A stretch of DNA of 64,000 nucleotides from Rhodocaloribacter litoris (GTDB lineage: Bacteria > Bacteroidota > Rhodothermia > Rhodothermales > ISCAR-4553), in the NCBI RefSeq assembly GCF_011682235.2, contig NZ_CP076718.1, positions 4,433,095 to 4,497,094 of the forward strand. The letters run 5' to 3'. Under the pieces are notes generated by a model, which saw only the letters and a program-made list of their open reading frames with translations, was not told where the DNA came from and made no database searches. The translations under genes were made by a program, and so were the position numbers. Position 1 is the first letter of the stretch. Every line of letters begins with the position of its first letter. Shown one piece after another: positions 8,908 through 17,787 of the stretch.

Positions 8908-9924
8908 TTACAGGCGTTCGGCCGGCGTCAGGGGCTCGTCCGTCCATCGGGGTTCGGTGGCGCCCGTCTCCGCCCGGTCGGGGACGACCCGGGTGTGGCG
9001 GTCGGGGCGGGTGGTGCACCGGACGAGGAGCGGGATGCCGGCGGCGCGGAGCGGGGCGAAGACGCGGGGGTGCATGCCCAGGCCGCGGGTGCGGTGCAGG
9101 GCCTCGGCGGTGGACATGTCGAGCCGGGCCAGATGGCGGGCGCCGGGATGGCGGCGGGGGTCGTCGGTGTAGAGCCCGTCGATGTCGGTCCATCGTTCGA
9201 GGGCTGTGGCCCGGAGGGCCGCGGCCAGGCAGGCGGCGGCATAGTCGCTGCCGCCCCGGCCGAGCGTGGTCACGAGCCCCTCCCGCGTGGCGCCGATGAA
9301 CCCGGTCACGACCGGGACCGTGCCGGCCGGCAGGGTCCGGTACCAGGCGCGGACGCGGGTGGTCGTCTCGGCTTCGAGCACGGTGGCCTCGCCGAAGGCG
9401 TCGTTGGTGACGAGCAGCCCGGCGGCGTCTTCGGCGCGGGCCGGGAAGCCATGCGCTTCGAGGAGGGCGGCCACCAGCGGGGCCGCGAGCCGCTCGCCGG
9501 TTGCCAGCCAGGCATCCCGCAGGGCGGCCGGGGGGAGCCGGCAGGCGTGCTCGTCCAGGAAACGGTCGAGGGCGGCCAGGATCGCCTGCGCCCGGTGGGC
9601 ATACGGGGCCCGTGCCGCTTCGGGCAGGACGTCCCCGGCCAGCGTGAGGTGGCGGTGGAGCAGGTCCCGGAAGAGGGGCGGGCGGGCGCCGGGCTCCAGG
9701 GCCGCCTCCGGCCATCCCGCGACGAGGGCGTCCGTGACCCCGGAGAGGGCCGAGACGACGAGCACGGGACGGTAACCGTCCGAGCACGCCTGGGCGGTGA
9801 TGGACACGACGCGCCGGAGGGGTTCGGCGCTTCCTACCGAGGTGCCGCCGAACTTCAGCACCCGCAGCGGCCGGGCCGCCGTGCTCGGCTCAGGGATGGG
9901 GGGGAGGGTACGAGGGGAGGGCAT
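8908..9924 (-). CDS. lysC: Aspartate kinase, catalytic domain only (no ACT domains)
   Basis: This enzyme phosphorylates aspartate, the first step toward Lys, Met and Thr. The 338-residue product has KFGGTSVGS at residues 24-32, the ATP/aspartate block GRGGSD (222-227) and the TDIDGLYTDDPR motif (246-257). Typical aspartokinases run to about 400-470 residues with two C-terminal ACT domains for feedback control. Here the frame ends soon after the kinase fold, in a Pro/Arg-rich tail with no ACT pattern. It is therefore probably not allosterically inhibited by Lys or Thr, and control may come from the upstream SAM-I riboswitch instead. It is first in the operon with metB, and thrB/thrC lie divergently to the right. 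Confidence 0.87.
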   Translation of the reverse strand: MPSPRTLPPIPEPSTAARPLRVLKFGGTSVGSAEPLRRVVSITAQACSDGYRPVLVVSALSGVTDALVAGWPEAALEPGARPPLFRDLLHRHLTLAGDVLPEAARAPYAHRAQAILAALDRFLDEHACRLPPAALRDAWLATGERLAAPLVAALLEAHGFPARAEDAAGLLVTNDAFGEATVLEAETTTRVRAWYRTLPAGTVPVVTGFIGATREGLVTTLGRGGSDYAAACLAAALRATALERWTDIDGLYTDDPRRHPGARHLARLDMSTAEALHRTRGLGMHPRVFAPLRAAGIPLLVRCTTRPDRHTRVVPDRAETGATEPRWTDEPLTPAERL

Positions 9925-10043
9925 GCGTCATGGCGCGTTGGTTGAGCGTACCGGCGATCTGTCGGCTCAACCAGCGCCCGCTGCGTGCCCGGCGCGAGGG
10001 GACCGTCACCCGGAGGTGCGGCTACGTGGCAAGAGAGGCCATG

Positions 10044-10077
10044 AAAAAACCTCTCCCGCGCGACGTAGCGGAAGAGG
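10044..10077 (-). terminator. Riboswitch-controlled intrinsic terminator
   Basis: On the minus strand, CCTCTTCCGC pairs with GCGGGAGAGG and is followed by six T residues. It lies about 40 bases beyond the SAM aptamer and 120 bases before the aspartokinase start. This is the expected expression platform: SAM bound, terminator forms. The 5' arm would need to be sequestered by an anti-terminator when SAM is absent. Confidence 0.85.
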
Positions 10078-10117
10078 TCAGTAGCGGCCCCGCCCGGGGC
10101 AGACTGTGCATCTCCCG

Positions 10118-10250
10118 CTCATCTTTCCTCGCGCCGAAGTACGAGGCAGGACTTGGCACCTTCCTACACCCAGCCGGCATACCGGTGTGGGAGTAGTGTA
10201 GGGGTTGCCAGGGCTTCATCGGGCCTGCACCCTCCACCCTTCTGGATGAG
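10118..10250 (-). promoter_or_regulatory. SAM-I (S-box) riboswitch aptamer
   Basis: On the minus strand the P1 stem CTCATC...GATGAG closes a 133-base element. It contains the S-box core blocks GGTGGAGGG, GCCCGATGAAGCCC with TGGCAACC, and GGTGCCAAGTCC, and ends in GAAAGATGAG, all in the standard order and spacing. This class binds S-adenosylmethionine and turns genes off when it is plentiful. It precedes the aspartokinase-metB operon and is followed by an intrinsic terminator, so control is by transcription attenuation. The conserved core is complete, which makes the assignment strong. Confidence 0.95.
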
Positions 10251-10263
10251 CAAACAGACTTTT

Positions 10264-10294
10264 CAAACTTAGCCCCATCCTACACGACCGGCAA
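10264..10294 (-). promoter_or_regulatory. Bacteroidota-type promoter for the riboswitch operon
   Basis: On the minus strand TTG (10294-10292) is separated by 20 bases from TAAGTTTG (10271-10264). This matches the Bacteroidota pattern of a -33 TTTG/TTG element and a -7 TAnnTTTG element. Transcription would start about 6-8 bases further on, just ahead of the SAM-I aptamer at 10250. Confidence 0.7.
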
Positions 10295-10526
10295 GGGCAA
10301 GTTTCCGGTTTTGCGAAAAAAAATTTCGTTGTGAAGAATTGGCTTAGAATAGGGCTTTCTGAAGCGGGGTCGAGGATCGTGCCGGGCATCTCGTCGTACC
10401 TTACGCCCCTGATGCTTTTGCGGCCGGCCCGGTGTGTGGCTTGTTTCGCTGTGCGTATTTCGCGGGGCCTTTTCATGCTGCCTGCCACGGAGTACGGTGC
10501 ACGCCGAACGGCGATCGGGTGGCCGG

Positions 10527-11543
10527 ATGGGTAGGATAGAAGACCGGTATCGTACCGCCGTGCAGACCGAACGTTCAGTCATTGATGCCCTGCGGCCGGT
10601 TGGCGAGGCCATCGCGGTGCGGGGGCCGGCCTCGCTTTCCAACCTGGGACCCGGCTTCGACGCGGTGGGCCTCTGTCTGGACGGCTGGGGGGATGTGATC
10701 GAGGCACGCGTGGTGGAGGAGCCCGGGGTGCACCTGTTGCCGGGGGAGGGGGCCGTGGCGTGGACGCCCCCGCCGTCGGTTGCGGAGAACACGGCGGGGA
10801 TGGCGGCGCACCTGGTGATGCAGCGGCTCGGTGTGGAAGGGGGGCTTGCGCTCCGGATTCACAAGGGCATCCCGCCGGGCTCCGGGCTGGGCAGCTCGGC
10901 GGCGAGTGCCGTGGCGGGGGCCTGGGCAGCGAACGTCGCCTTCGGCGGCGGGCTGGAGAAGACCGATGGGGACCTCATCGAGGCGGTGCTCGAGGGAGAG
11001 ACCGTAGCCTCCGGGAGCCGGCACGGGGACAACGTCCTGCCCGCCCTGCTGGGCGGGCTGGTGCTGGTGGACCCGGACGACCCCGCCCGCCATCGCCGCG
11101 TCGGTGTGCCCCCCGGCCTGTCGATCGCCGTCATCCTGCCGCAGGTGCAGGTGCTGACGAAGGCGGCCCGGGCCATCCTCCCGCAGGAGGTACCGTTGCG
11201 CGATGCCGTCCGCAACGCCGCGGCTTTCGCCTTCCTGGTGGATGCCTTCCGGGCCGGGGACTGGGAGACCGTAGGCCGGTGCATCATGGCGGACCGCCTG
11301 GTGGAGCCGGTGCGGGCGCCGCTGGTGCCGTGCTATGAAGCCGTGCGCCGCGCTGCCCTGGATGCCGGCGCGTGCGGCTGCGCGCTGAGCGGCTCCGGCC
11401 CCGCCCTCTTCGCCCTCACCGGCGAGGCCGGCCGCGTCGAGGCGATCCTGCAGGCCATGCTGGAAGCCAGCCGGAACGCCGGTATCCCCGCCCGCGGCTT
11501 CGTCTCGGGCATCGACGACCAGGGCGCCCGGGCGGTGCGGTGA
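10527..11543 (+). CDS. thrB: Homoserine kinase
   Basis: A GHMP-family kinase that phosphorylates homoserine for threonine synthesis, 338 residues from the ATG at 10527. The start could be a GTG about 33 bases later. The N-terminal GPASLSNLGPGFDAVGLCLD is typical of ThrB. The ATP-binding GHMP loop IPPGSGLGSSAASAVAG follows, and the C-terminal GCALSGSGPALFAL block completes the fold. The soluble enzyme is cytoplasmic. thrC begins 161 bases downstream on the same strand, giving the final two threonine steps. The divergent aspartokinase/metB operon lies to the left with the riboswitch between. Confidence 0.92.
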   Translation: MGRIEDRYRTAVQTERSVIDALRPVGEAIAVRGPASLSNLGPGFDAVGLCLDGWGDVIEARVVEEPGVHLLPGEGAVAWTPPPSVAENTAGMAAHLVMQRLGVEGGLALRIHKGIPPGSGLGSSAASAVAGAWAANVAFGGGLEKTDGDLIEAVLEGETVASGSRHGDNVLPALLGGLVLVDPDDPARHRRVGVPPGLSIAVILPQVQVLTKAARAILPQEVPLRDAVRNAAAFAFLVDAFRAGDWETVGRCIMADRLVEPVRAPLVPCYEAVRRAALDAGACGCALSGSGPALFALTGEAGRVEAILQAMLEASRNAGIPARGFVSGIDDQGARAVR

Positions 11544-11704
11544 TCGTCCCGTGTCATCCACAGGTCGTGCATCGTCCCCGCCTGCCCGTTCATGGCACGC
11601 GGATGGGCACGGGTCGATGACGGGTTCGTACGGATTTTTGTCGCGAGGCACAACGGGTCTCCCCGGTGTTCAATCTTCCATTTGCCATCTTCCGACCGTT
11701 AACG

Positions 11705-13021
11705 ATGAACCTGCATCCTGCGTATCGCAGCACCCGGGGTGGGGCCGCGTCGGTGTCGTTCGAGGACGCGCTGCTCGAAGGGCTGGCGCCCGACGGCGGG
11801 CTGTTCGTTCCGGAAGCAATCCCGGCGTTGCCTTCGTCCTGGCGCTCGGCCGGGTCGTTCCCGGAGATGGCCCTCGCGGTGCTCGACCGGTGGATCGGGC
11901 ACGAGGTTCCGCGTGACGTCCTGGCGCCGCTGCTGGCGGACGCCCTGTCGTTTCCGGTGCCGCTCGTCCCGCTCCGGGGCGGGGGCTGGGACGGCGTCTA
12001 CGTCCTGGAGCTTTTCCATGGCCCGACGCTTTCGTTCAAGGATTTCGGAGCGCGGACGATGGCGCGCCTGATGGGGCACTTCCTGGCCGGGCGGCAGGAG
12101 ACGGTCACGATCCTCGTCGCCACGTCCGGGGACACGGGCAGCGCCGTCGCCGACGGGTTCGCCGGGCAGGGTAACATCCGGGTGGTGCTGCTGTATCCGG
12201 CCGGGCAGGTCAGCCCCACGCAGGAGCTCCAGCTCATCGTGGCGCGTCCCGGTGTGCAGGCCCTTGCCGTCCGGGGCACGTTCGACGACTGCCAGCGGAT
12301 GGTCAAGGAGGCGTTCGTGCACGAGGCGGCTGCGCGGCTGCGCCTCTCGTCGGCCAACTCGATCAACGTCGGGCGGCTCCTGCCGCAGATGCTGTACTAC
12401 GTCTGGGCCGTACACCAGGGCGGGTTCGAGCGGGTCCACTTCTGCGTTCCCAGCGGCAACCTGGGGAACCTGACCGGCGGCGTGCTGGCGGCGCTCGGCG
12501 GGCTGCCCGTCGGGCGCTTCATCGCCGCGCACAACGCGAACGATTTCTTCCCGCGCGTGCTGGCGGGGGGAGCGGAGACGTACCGGGCCTCGGTGCGGAC
12601 GCTCTCGAACGCAATGGACGTGGGTGTGCCGAGCAACTACGAGCGGCTCCGGGCACTGCTGCCGGTGGAGGAACTCCGGCGGCGCATCTGGGGCACCAGC
12701 GTCCGCGACGAGGAGACGCTGGCTGCCATCCGGCGGGTGCGCGCCGAGACAGGCTACCTGGCCGATCCGCACACGGCCGTCGGGCTCGAAGCCGCGCGGC
12801 GCTATCGCGAGGCCACCGGCGACGTCACGCCCGTCGTGGTGCTGTCCACGGCCCATCCGGCCAAATTCCCCGAGGTCCTCCGCGAGGCGCTGGGCGTCGA
12901 GCCGGAGGTGCCGGAGCAACTGGCCCGGTTGCGGGGGGCGGCCACGTCGGTCCGGTCCATCGAGGCCGGGACGGAACACCTGCTGGAGCACCTGCCGGCC
13001 GATGCAGCCGCCCGGGCGTGA
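11705..13021 (+). CDS. thrC: Threonine synthase
   Basis: This PLP enzyme converts O-phosphohomoserine to threonine. The 438-residue product has the PLP-lysine block ELFHGPTLSFKDFGAR, the SGDTGSAVADGF phosphate-binding loop, SSANSINVGRLLPQ and VPSGNLGNLTGG. Together these mark the long-form threonine synthase. It starts at the ATG at 11705, giving MNLHPAYRS. The next gene overlaps its 3' end by 20 bases, indicating translational coupling. With thrB upstream it forms the threonine branch. Confidence 0.94.
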   Translation: MNLHPAYRSTRGGAASVSFEDALLEGLAPDGGLFVPEAIPALPSSWRSAGSFPEMALAVLDRWIGHEVPRDVLAPLLADALSFPVPLVPLRGGGWDGVYVLELFHGPTLSFKDFGARTMARLMGHFLAGRQETVTILVATSGDTGSAVADGFAGQGNIRVVLLYPAGQVSPTQELQLIVARPGVQALAVRGTFDDCQRMVKEAFVHEAAARLRLSSANSINVGRLLPQMLYYVWAVHQGGFERVHFCVPSGNLGNLTGGVLAALGGLPVGRFIAAHNANDFFPRVLAGGAETYRASVRTLSNAMDVGVPSNYERLRALLPVEELRRRIWGTSVRDEETLAAIRRVRAETGYLADPHTAVGLEAARRYREATGDVTPVVVLSTAHPAKFPEVLREALGVEPEVPEQLARLRGAATSVRSIEAGTEHLLEHLPADAAARA

Positions 13022-13667
13022 TCCTGCCGAGGTGCCGGCCGGGGCGCTGGTCGACGTGCCGCCGGCGGACCCGCTGTTCGAGGGATTCGGGCCGGCGGCG
13101 TTCGCGGCGCTGGCGCGGCTGAAGGCCGAGCCGCACATCGAACGGTACCGCGTCGAGAAGGAGGCGTTGCGGCGGTACGTGCAGGCGCCGTTTCGCCGGC
13201 TGCGGGACGACCTGGCGGTACGGTGGGTGCTGCCGAACGCCCTGGCGCTGGAGACGGAGCGCAACGTGTTCAGCCGCTTTCTGAAGAACGACTTTGGGGC
13301 GGGCGGCTGCCACGCGCACTACTGGATGGCGTTTTACCGGGTGGGCCGGCGGCGGCTGGCGGACGTGCAGTTGATCGTGAGCCTGCACGCGGACGGCCTG
13401 AAGGTCGGCGTCTATGCCGGGGAGCCGGCGCGGGCGGTGTGGAAGGCGGTGCGGGCGCACCTGCCCGGGACGGAGGGGGCGTCCTGGCGGGCGGGTGTGC
13501 CGTTATTGCAAACCCAAAAAAGCGTATGGGCCGGCGAGCGCCTGCCCCGCGAGGCGGTGCTGGCCCTGGGGCCCCGGCTCACGGGCGAGGTGGTGCGTGT
13601 CTGGCACCGCTGCTGGCCATTCTATCGCTTCTGCTGCACGGTGACGCGTGCGGCGGGGGCCGGGTGA
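13002..13667 (+). CDS. Conserved protein of unknown function, possibly DUF2461-like
   Basis: A 221-residue soluble protein starting at an ATG that overlaps thrC by 20 bases (GTG at 13032 is an alternative). No confident family is recognised. The central part, with RNVFSRFLKNDFGAGGCHAHYWMAFYR and DVQLIVSLHADGLKVGVYAGE read as separate blocks, is reminiscent of DUF2461 proteins of unknown role. It has no signal peptide or membrane segment. Residues ~167-171 (PLLQT) are encoded by copy 1 of the CCGTTATTGCAA word and its A-tract, so the repeat is translated here. It converges on the transporter gene with an 8-base gap. Confidence 0.65.
   Translation: MQPPGRDPAEVPAGALVDVPPADPLFEGFGPAAFAALARLKAEPHIERYRVEKEALRRYVQAPFRRLRDDLAVRWVLPNALALETERNVFSRFLKNDFGAGGCHAHYWMAFYRVGRRRLADVQLIVSLHADGLKVGVYAGEPARAVWKAVRAHLPGTEGASWRAGVPLLQTQKSVWAGERLPREAVLALGPRLTGEVVRVWHRCWPFYRFCCTVTRAAGAG
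13500..13511 (+). repeat. 12-mer repeat copy 1 (inside unknown gene)
   Basis: CCGTTATTGCAA followed by accc and six A residues. It lies inside the reading frame of the gene at 13002-13667. Confidence 0.85.
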
Positions 13668-13675
13668 ACGGAGGG

Positions 13676-15928
13676 TCAGCGGATCTCGATCTCGTGCGGA
13701 GCGTGGACGAACAGCACGTCGCGCAGGTAGGGGTGGTTCGTGAAGACGGCCTCGCGGCGTTCGGAGAGACCCTGCAGGTCGAACCCCACCACGGTCAGGT
13801 CGGCGTCGGACGAATACTCGGCCACGAGGCTGCGGAAGGAGGCCACGTCGTCGGTGGGGAGGAAGCGGATGTTCTTTCGTGAGATGGGGAGGCGTCCTTC
13901 TTCGATGAGCTGCTCGAACCGGGTTTTCTGCTCGGCAATCTGGTGGCGGGGCAGGGCGGCGAACACGCTGATCTCGGCGTTTTTCCACTCCGGGTGACCC
14001 AGCAGGATATAGCTGAGCAGGATCATCACGTTGGCGTTGTCGCCGTCGTTCCAGGTGAGCCAGATGTGCAGGTTGCGGCGTTCGCCGAAGTGGTGATCCC
14101 CGTGCCGGAGCACCAGCAGGGCCATCCGGGTACTGGCGGCGAACGTGCAGCTTTTCAGCACTTCGGAGACGACCTCCGGCGGGTCGTGCACCGAGAACTC
14201 GAACATGGCGGTGTTGTTGTTCAGCCCCGAGACGCCCGGCACCTGCAGGCTCTGGGCCAGCGCCGAGATGATCGACGGGCTGACGATGGTGTCCATGTAG
14301 ACGGGGCTGTTCTGCACGCGCGCCATCTGGATGAGCTTTTCCTTCACGCGGCGGCTTTCCGCATAGGAAGCGTCGTTCAGGTGTCCCTGGATGAAGTGGA
14401 GGTAGGTGCCGAAGCCGTAACGGTGACAGAGCCAGCGCAACAGGGCCAGCGGCGCACGGCGGTCGAAGGTGCGGTTGTTGACCATGATCACGCTGGGACG
14501 CCATTCTTGCGGGCGGGACGTCTCCGAGCGGGTCTGCAGTTTGATGTGCAGGTAGCGGGTCAGCTGGGTCATTACCCCTTCAAACATCTCGGCCAGGTCG
14601 TCCTGTTCGTTGCCGCGGGTGCGCAGGATCAGCCGGTAGAGCCCGACCATGATCACCAGCGCCAGGATTGCGTAGAGCGGGTCCATCTGGAACATCAGGA
14701 ACAGGCACATCACGGCGCCGAAGAGGCTGATGTACCAGCGCGACCGGAAGCTCGGGCGGTAGCTGGGCCGTGCGGCAAAGTGCTCGAGGAAGCTGATGGC
14801 GCACAGCGAGCCGTAGGTGACCATGAAGAACATGGAGATGAGCCGCGCCACGAAGTCGACGTTGCCCAGAGCCACGATGACGAGCGCCACTCCGGCGGTG
14901 ACGAGCGTGGCATTCCGTGGCTCGTTGACCTGCCCTACGCCCCGGGCCAGCCAGGGGTTCAGCTTGCCCCAGGGCAGGCTGGCGTCCGAGCCGAGTGCCT
15001 GCAAGGTCCGCGGTGCCACCAGGATGGAGCCGATGGCCGAGCTCAGCGTGGCACAGGCCAGGCCGATCGGGATGATCGGGCCCCACAGGGCAATCTCGGC
15101 CATGATGAGCTGGTTCCCGGCGAGGGCCTCGGGAGGGGCCGAGAAAGCCAGCTTGATCACGATGAAAACGTAGACGACCATCCCGGTGAGCGTGGCGGCC
15201 AGCGTGCCGGCGGGGATCGAGCGGCGGGGGTTGGCCAGGTCGCCCGAGAGCCCGACGCCGGCCGTCATGCCCGTGAAGGCGGGGAAACAGATGGCGAAGA
15301 CGATCATGAACGGGTCGGCGTCGGCAATGCGATCGGTGAGGGTGACCTGCTCCGGGGCGTAGCCCGGCAGCGGGTTGCCCAGGAAGAAGAGGAGCAGGGC
15401 CACCGCCAGCGTGCCCACGACGACGTAGAGGGCCCGCACCCCCAGGTCGGCGCCCTTCGTGAGCATGAGCAGGATCAGGGCGACGGTGGCCGGCAGGGAG
15501 ACGAAGCGAGGGTCGAAGCCGATGCCGAAGGTTCGTTCAAAGCTCCCCGCCAGCGGGGTGAAGGCCTCGGCAAAGGCGATCATGTAGAAGGCGACCGAGA
15601 TGGCCTGCGAGAGGTAGAGCGAGATGCCGATGACACTCCCGATGGTGGTGCCGAAGGAGCGGGAGATGATGAAATATTCTCCGCCGCCCTCTACCTTCCG
15701 GTTCGTGGCGATCTCGGCCAGGGCCATGGCCGTGGGGACGGTGACCAGGTGCCCGAGCAGGATGATGGCCAGGGCCCCCAGGAGCCCGACGTGTCCCACC
15801 GCGTATCCGAAGCGGAGGAACATGATGGCGCCGAGGATGGTGCTGATGCCGGCCAGGAAGACCGGCGCCGTGCCGAAGCCATGTCCCCGCCGGGGGGTGT
15901 CGGAAGAAGAAGTGGCCTGTGTTTCCAC
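13676..15928 (-). CDS. SLC12-type cation-chloride cotransporter / amino-acid permease homologue
   Basis: A 750-residue membrane transporter of the APC superfamily, closest in layout to cation-chloride cotransporters (SLC12). About 12 hydrophobic segments fill residues 22-430. They begin with GISTILGAIMFLRFGYAVG, whose unwound TM1 IxGxxxFLR pattern is the SLC12 hallmark, and include the FPAFTGMTAGVGLSGDLANP block. Residues ~450-750 form a soluble C-terminal domain with a universal-stress-like alternation. It includes WLTWNDGDNANVMILLSYIL and resembles the SLC12 regulatory C-terminus. The transported solute is uncertain: it could be ion-coupled chloride or an amino acid. It is a single gene divergent from the enoyl-CoA hydratase. 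Confidence 0.82.
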   Translation of the reverse strand: METQATSSSDTPRRGHGFGTAPVFLAGISTILGAIMFLRFGYAVGHVGLLGALAIILLGHLVTVPTAMALAEIATNRKVEGGGEYFIISRSFGTTIGSVIGISLYLSQAISVAFYMIAFAEAFTPLAGSFERTFGIGFDPRFVSLPATVALILLMLTKGADLGVRALYVVVGTLAVALLLFFLGNPLPGYAPEQVTLTDRIADADPFMIVFAICFPAFTGMTAGVGLSGDLANPRRSIPAGTLAATLTGMVVYVFIVIKLAFSAPPEALAGNQLIMAEIALWGPIIPIGLACATLSSAIGSILVAPRTLQALGSDASLPWGKLNPWLARGVGQVNEPRNATLVTAGVALVIVALGNVDFVARLISMFFMVTYGSLCAISFLEHFAARPSYRPSFRSRWYISLFGAVMCLFLMFQMDPLYAILALVIMVGLYRLILRTRGNEQDDLAEMFEGVMTQLTRYLHIKLQTRSETSRPQEWRPSVIMVNNRTFDRRAPLALLRWLCHRYGFGTYLHFIQGHLNDASYAESRRVKEKLIQMARVQNSPVYMDTIVSPSIISALAQSLQVPGVSGLNNNTAMFEFSVHDPPEVVSEVLKSCTFAASTRMALLVLRHGDHHFGERRNLHIWLTWNDGDNANVMILLSYILLGHPEWKNAEISVFAALPRHQIAEQKTRFEQLIEEGRLPISRKNIRFLPTDDVASFRSLVAEYSSDADLTVVGFDLQGLSERREAVFTNHPYLRDVLFVHAPHEIEIR

Positions 15929-16025
15929 GAAAAAAAGGGGCTTATCCGTAAAGGACGACGGAAGCTACGCCGCCACAGGCGGTTTCGCAACGTGGTGTCC
16001 AGACCGGGTACAGCCGGGAGGCGGC

Positions 16026-16811
16026 ATGTCTGAGGAGCTTGTCAGGGTAGAAAAGGACGGTCCGGTGACGGTGGTGGAGATGCACCGGCCGGAGAAGCGG
16101 AACGCGCTCAACGGGGCGATGGTGGCGGCGCTGAGGGCGGCGCTGGCGGACGCCGCGTCGGACCCGGGGTGCCGGGTGGTGGTGTTGACCGGAGCCGGGC
16201 GGGTGTTCTCGGCGGGAGCCGACCTGGCGGCGCTCGAGGCGTTGCAGTCGGCCACGGCCGAGGAGAACCTGGCCGATTCGGAACACCTGGCCGGTCTGTT
16301 CGAGGCGATCTACCTGCACCCGAAGCCCGTTATTGCAAAAATAAACGGCCATGCCATCGCCGGGGGGTGCGGCCTGGCGGCCGTGTGCGACTTCTCAATC
16401 GCCACGGAGGAAGCCCGCCTGGGCTTCACGGAGGTCCGCATCGGGTTCGTGCCGGCCATCGTGATGGTCTTCGTCCTGCGCAAGCTCGGCGAGGCGTCCG
16501 CCCGCGACCTGCTGTTGCGGGGCCACCTCGTCACCGCCGCCGAGGCGGCCCGGATCGGGCTCATCACCCGGGCCGTATCGCCGGAGGCGCTCGAGGCCGA
16601 GGCGACGACCCTGGCCCGTGAACTGGCCCGAGAAACCAGTGCCTCGGCCCTGGCCCTGACGAAACGGATGCTCGCGCAGGTGCCGGGCATGGGCCTGAAG
16701 GAGGCCCTCGACTACGCCGCCCGGGTGAACGCCCTCGCCCGGGGCACCGCCGACTGCCGGGCCGGCATCCGTGCGTTTCTGGACAAATCGGACCCGCCAT
16801 GGCGGACGTGA
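16026..16811 (+). CDS. Enoyl-CoA hydratase/isomerase family protein
   Basis: A 261-residue crotonase-fold protein. It has the CoA-binding FSAGADLAAL block, the oxyanion-hole GHAIAGGCGLAAVCD, and FTEVRIGFVPAI, where the second catalytic glutamate region is expected. Members hydrate enoyl-CoA in fatty-acid or amino-acid breakdown, often as methylglutaconyl-CoA hydratase-like enzymes. The exact substrate is not decided. Copy 2 of the 12-mer word encodes PVIAK directly before the oxyanion loop. Because many homologues have KPVIAAVNG here, the repeat fits the protein without damage. Confidence 0.85.
   Translation: MSEELVRVEKDGPVTVVEMHRPEKRNALNGAMVAALRAALADAASDPGCRVVVLTGAGRVFSAGADLAALEALQSATAEENLADSEHLAGLFEAIYLHPKPVIAKINGHAIAGGCGLAAVCDFSIATEEARLGFTEVRIGFVPAIVMVFVLRKLGEASARDLLLRGHLVTAAEAARIGLITRAVSPEALEAEATTLARELARETSASALALTKRMLAQVPGMGLKEALDYAARVNALARGTADCRAGIRAFLDKSDPPWRT
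16327..16338 (+). repeat. 12-mer repeat copy 2 (inside enoyl-CoA hydratase)
   Basis: CCGTTATTGCAA followed by AAATAAA. It is translated as part of KPVIAKING in the hydratase. Confidence 0.85.
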
Positions 16812-16838
16812 ACCCTCTTTCTTGCGAACCATCCTGTG

Positions 16839-17672
16839 ATGACGACCGTGTCGGGAGCGCATAGCCTGCCGTTGCCGTTCTATGACGATCCGTGGACCGG
16901 CCAGGCGCGGGAAGCTGCCCGGGCCCTCTGGCGCTGGCACCTTTCGCTGTGGGCGGCCGCCCACGCCGCCGCCGCTCACCCGCATGCAGCCGGGGACTGG
17001 ACGGAGGCCGCGGAACGGGTGGCAGCCGGAGAGCCGGACGGGGTGGTGCCGCTGGAGGTGTACGGGGCGGCCCGTGCCGTGTGCGAGCAGAGAAACATGC
17101 CCGTGGCATTGCTGGCCGGGCAGGTCCGGGCGGCTGCCGGGCTGACCGGGCCGGTGCGCTTCGAGACCGCCGCCGCGCTGCGCGACTTTGCCGCCGCTTT
17201 TGCCGGGGCACACGGGCGGCTCCTGGGCCGCCTGGCCGGTGCCGCCGGTGCCTGGCAGCAGCCCTGGATCGAAGAACTGGCGACCGGTTTTTTCCTGGTC
17301 GGGCGCCTGCTGCACCTGCCGTCCGAGCTGGAGCGGGACTGGCTCTTCATCCCCCTGGAAGACCTGGACAGGGCCGGCGTCTCGCTGGAGGCCCTGCGCA
17401 CCGGCGCCCACTCGGAAGCCGTGCGGCGGCTGCTCTGGAAGCAGGTCGTGCGGGCCCGCGATGCCTTTGCCCAGGGCCGTCCCCTTCTGGACGAGCTGGA
17501 GCCCCGCTATGCCCGCACCCTGAAGCGTTACTGGCTCGGTGCCCTGGAGGTGCTGAGCGAGGTCGAGCGGCGCGGGTATGACCTGTGGCAGGCACCGCCC
17601 ACCCTCTCGCGTTTCCGGCGGCTTCAGGTGCTGATGCAGGCCCGCTTCGGCCGGTCGATCTTCTCGCGTTAA
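16839..17672 (+). CDS. Squalene/phytoene synthase-like protein lacking the Asp-rich motifs
   Basis: A 277-residue, mostly helical, cytoplasmic protein. The C-terminal half resembles squalene/phytoene synthases (trans-isoprenyl diphosphate synthases), notably [19 protein letters not shown] and the late RRGYDLW block. The first Asp-rich site (DDxxD-type) expected in the N-terminal third is not visible. The second (DVxxD) region reads [10 protein letters not shown], with too few acidic residues. It may therefore be a non-catalytic member of the family, comparable in principle to NDUFAF6-type proteins, or a very divergent enzyme. It follows the hydratase by 27 bases on the same strand. GTG at 16836 is an alternative start. 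Confidence 0.6.
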   Translation: MTTVSGAHSLPLPFYDDPWTGQAREAARALWRWHLSLWAAAHAAAAHPHAAGDWTEAAERVAAGEPDGVVPLEVYGAARAVCEQRNMPVALLAGQVRAAAGLTGPVRFETAAALRDFAAAFAGAHGRLLGRLAGAAGAWQQPWIEELATGFFLVGRLLHLPSELERDWLFIPLEDLDRAGVSLEALRTGAHSEAVRRLLWKQVVRARDAFAQGRPLLDELEPRYARTLKRYWLGALEVLSEVERRGYDLWQAPPTLSRFRRLQVLMQARFGRSIFSR

Positions 17673-17787
17673 TGCGTATCTTGTCGGGTCACCGGGGGCG
17701 TGTGGGCCTGCGCGGGCCTTTTTCCGGTGCCGCGCGGCTTCGTTCTCCCCTGTGCCCGTTTCACCATACTCCCATCCTGCTTTTTTT

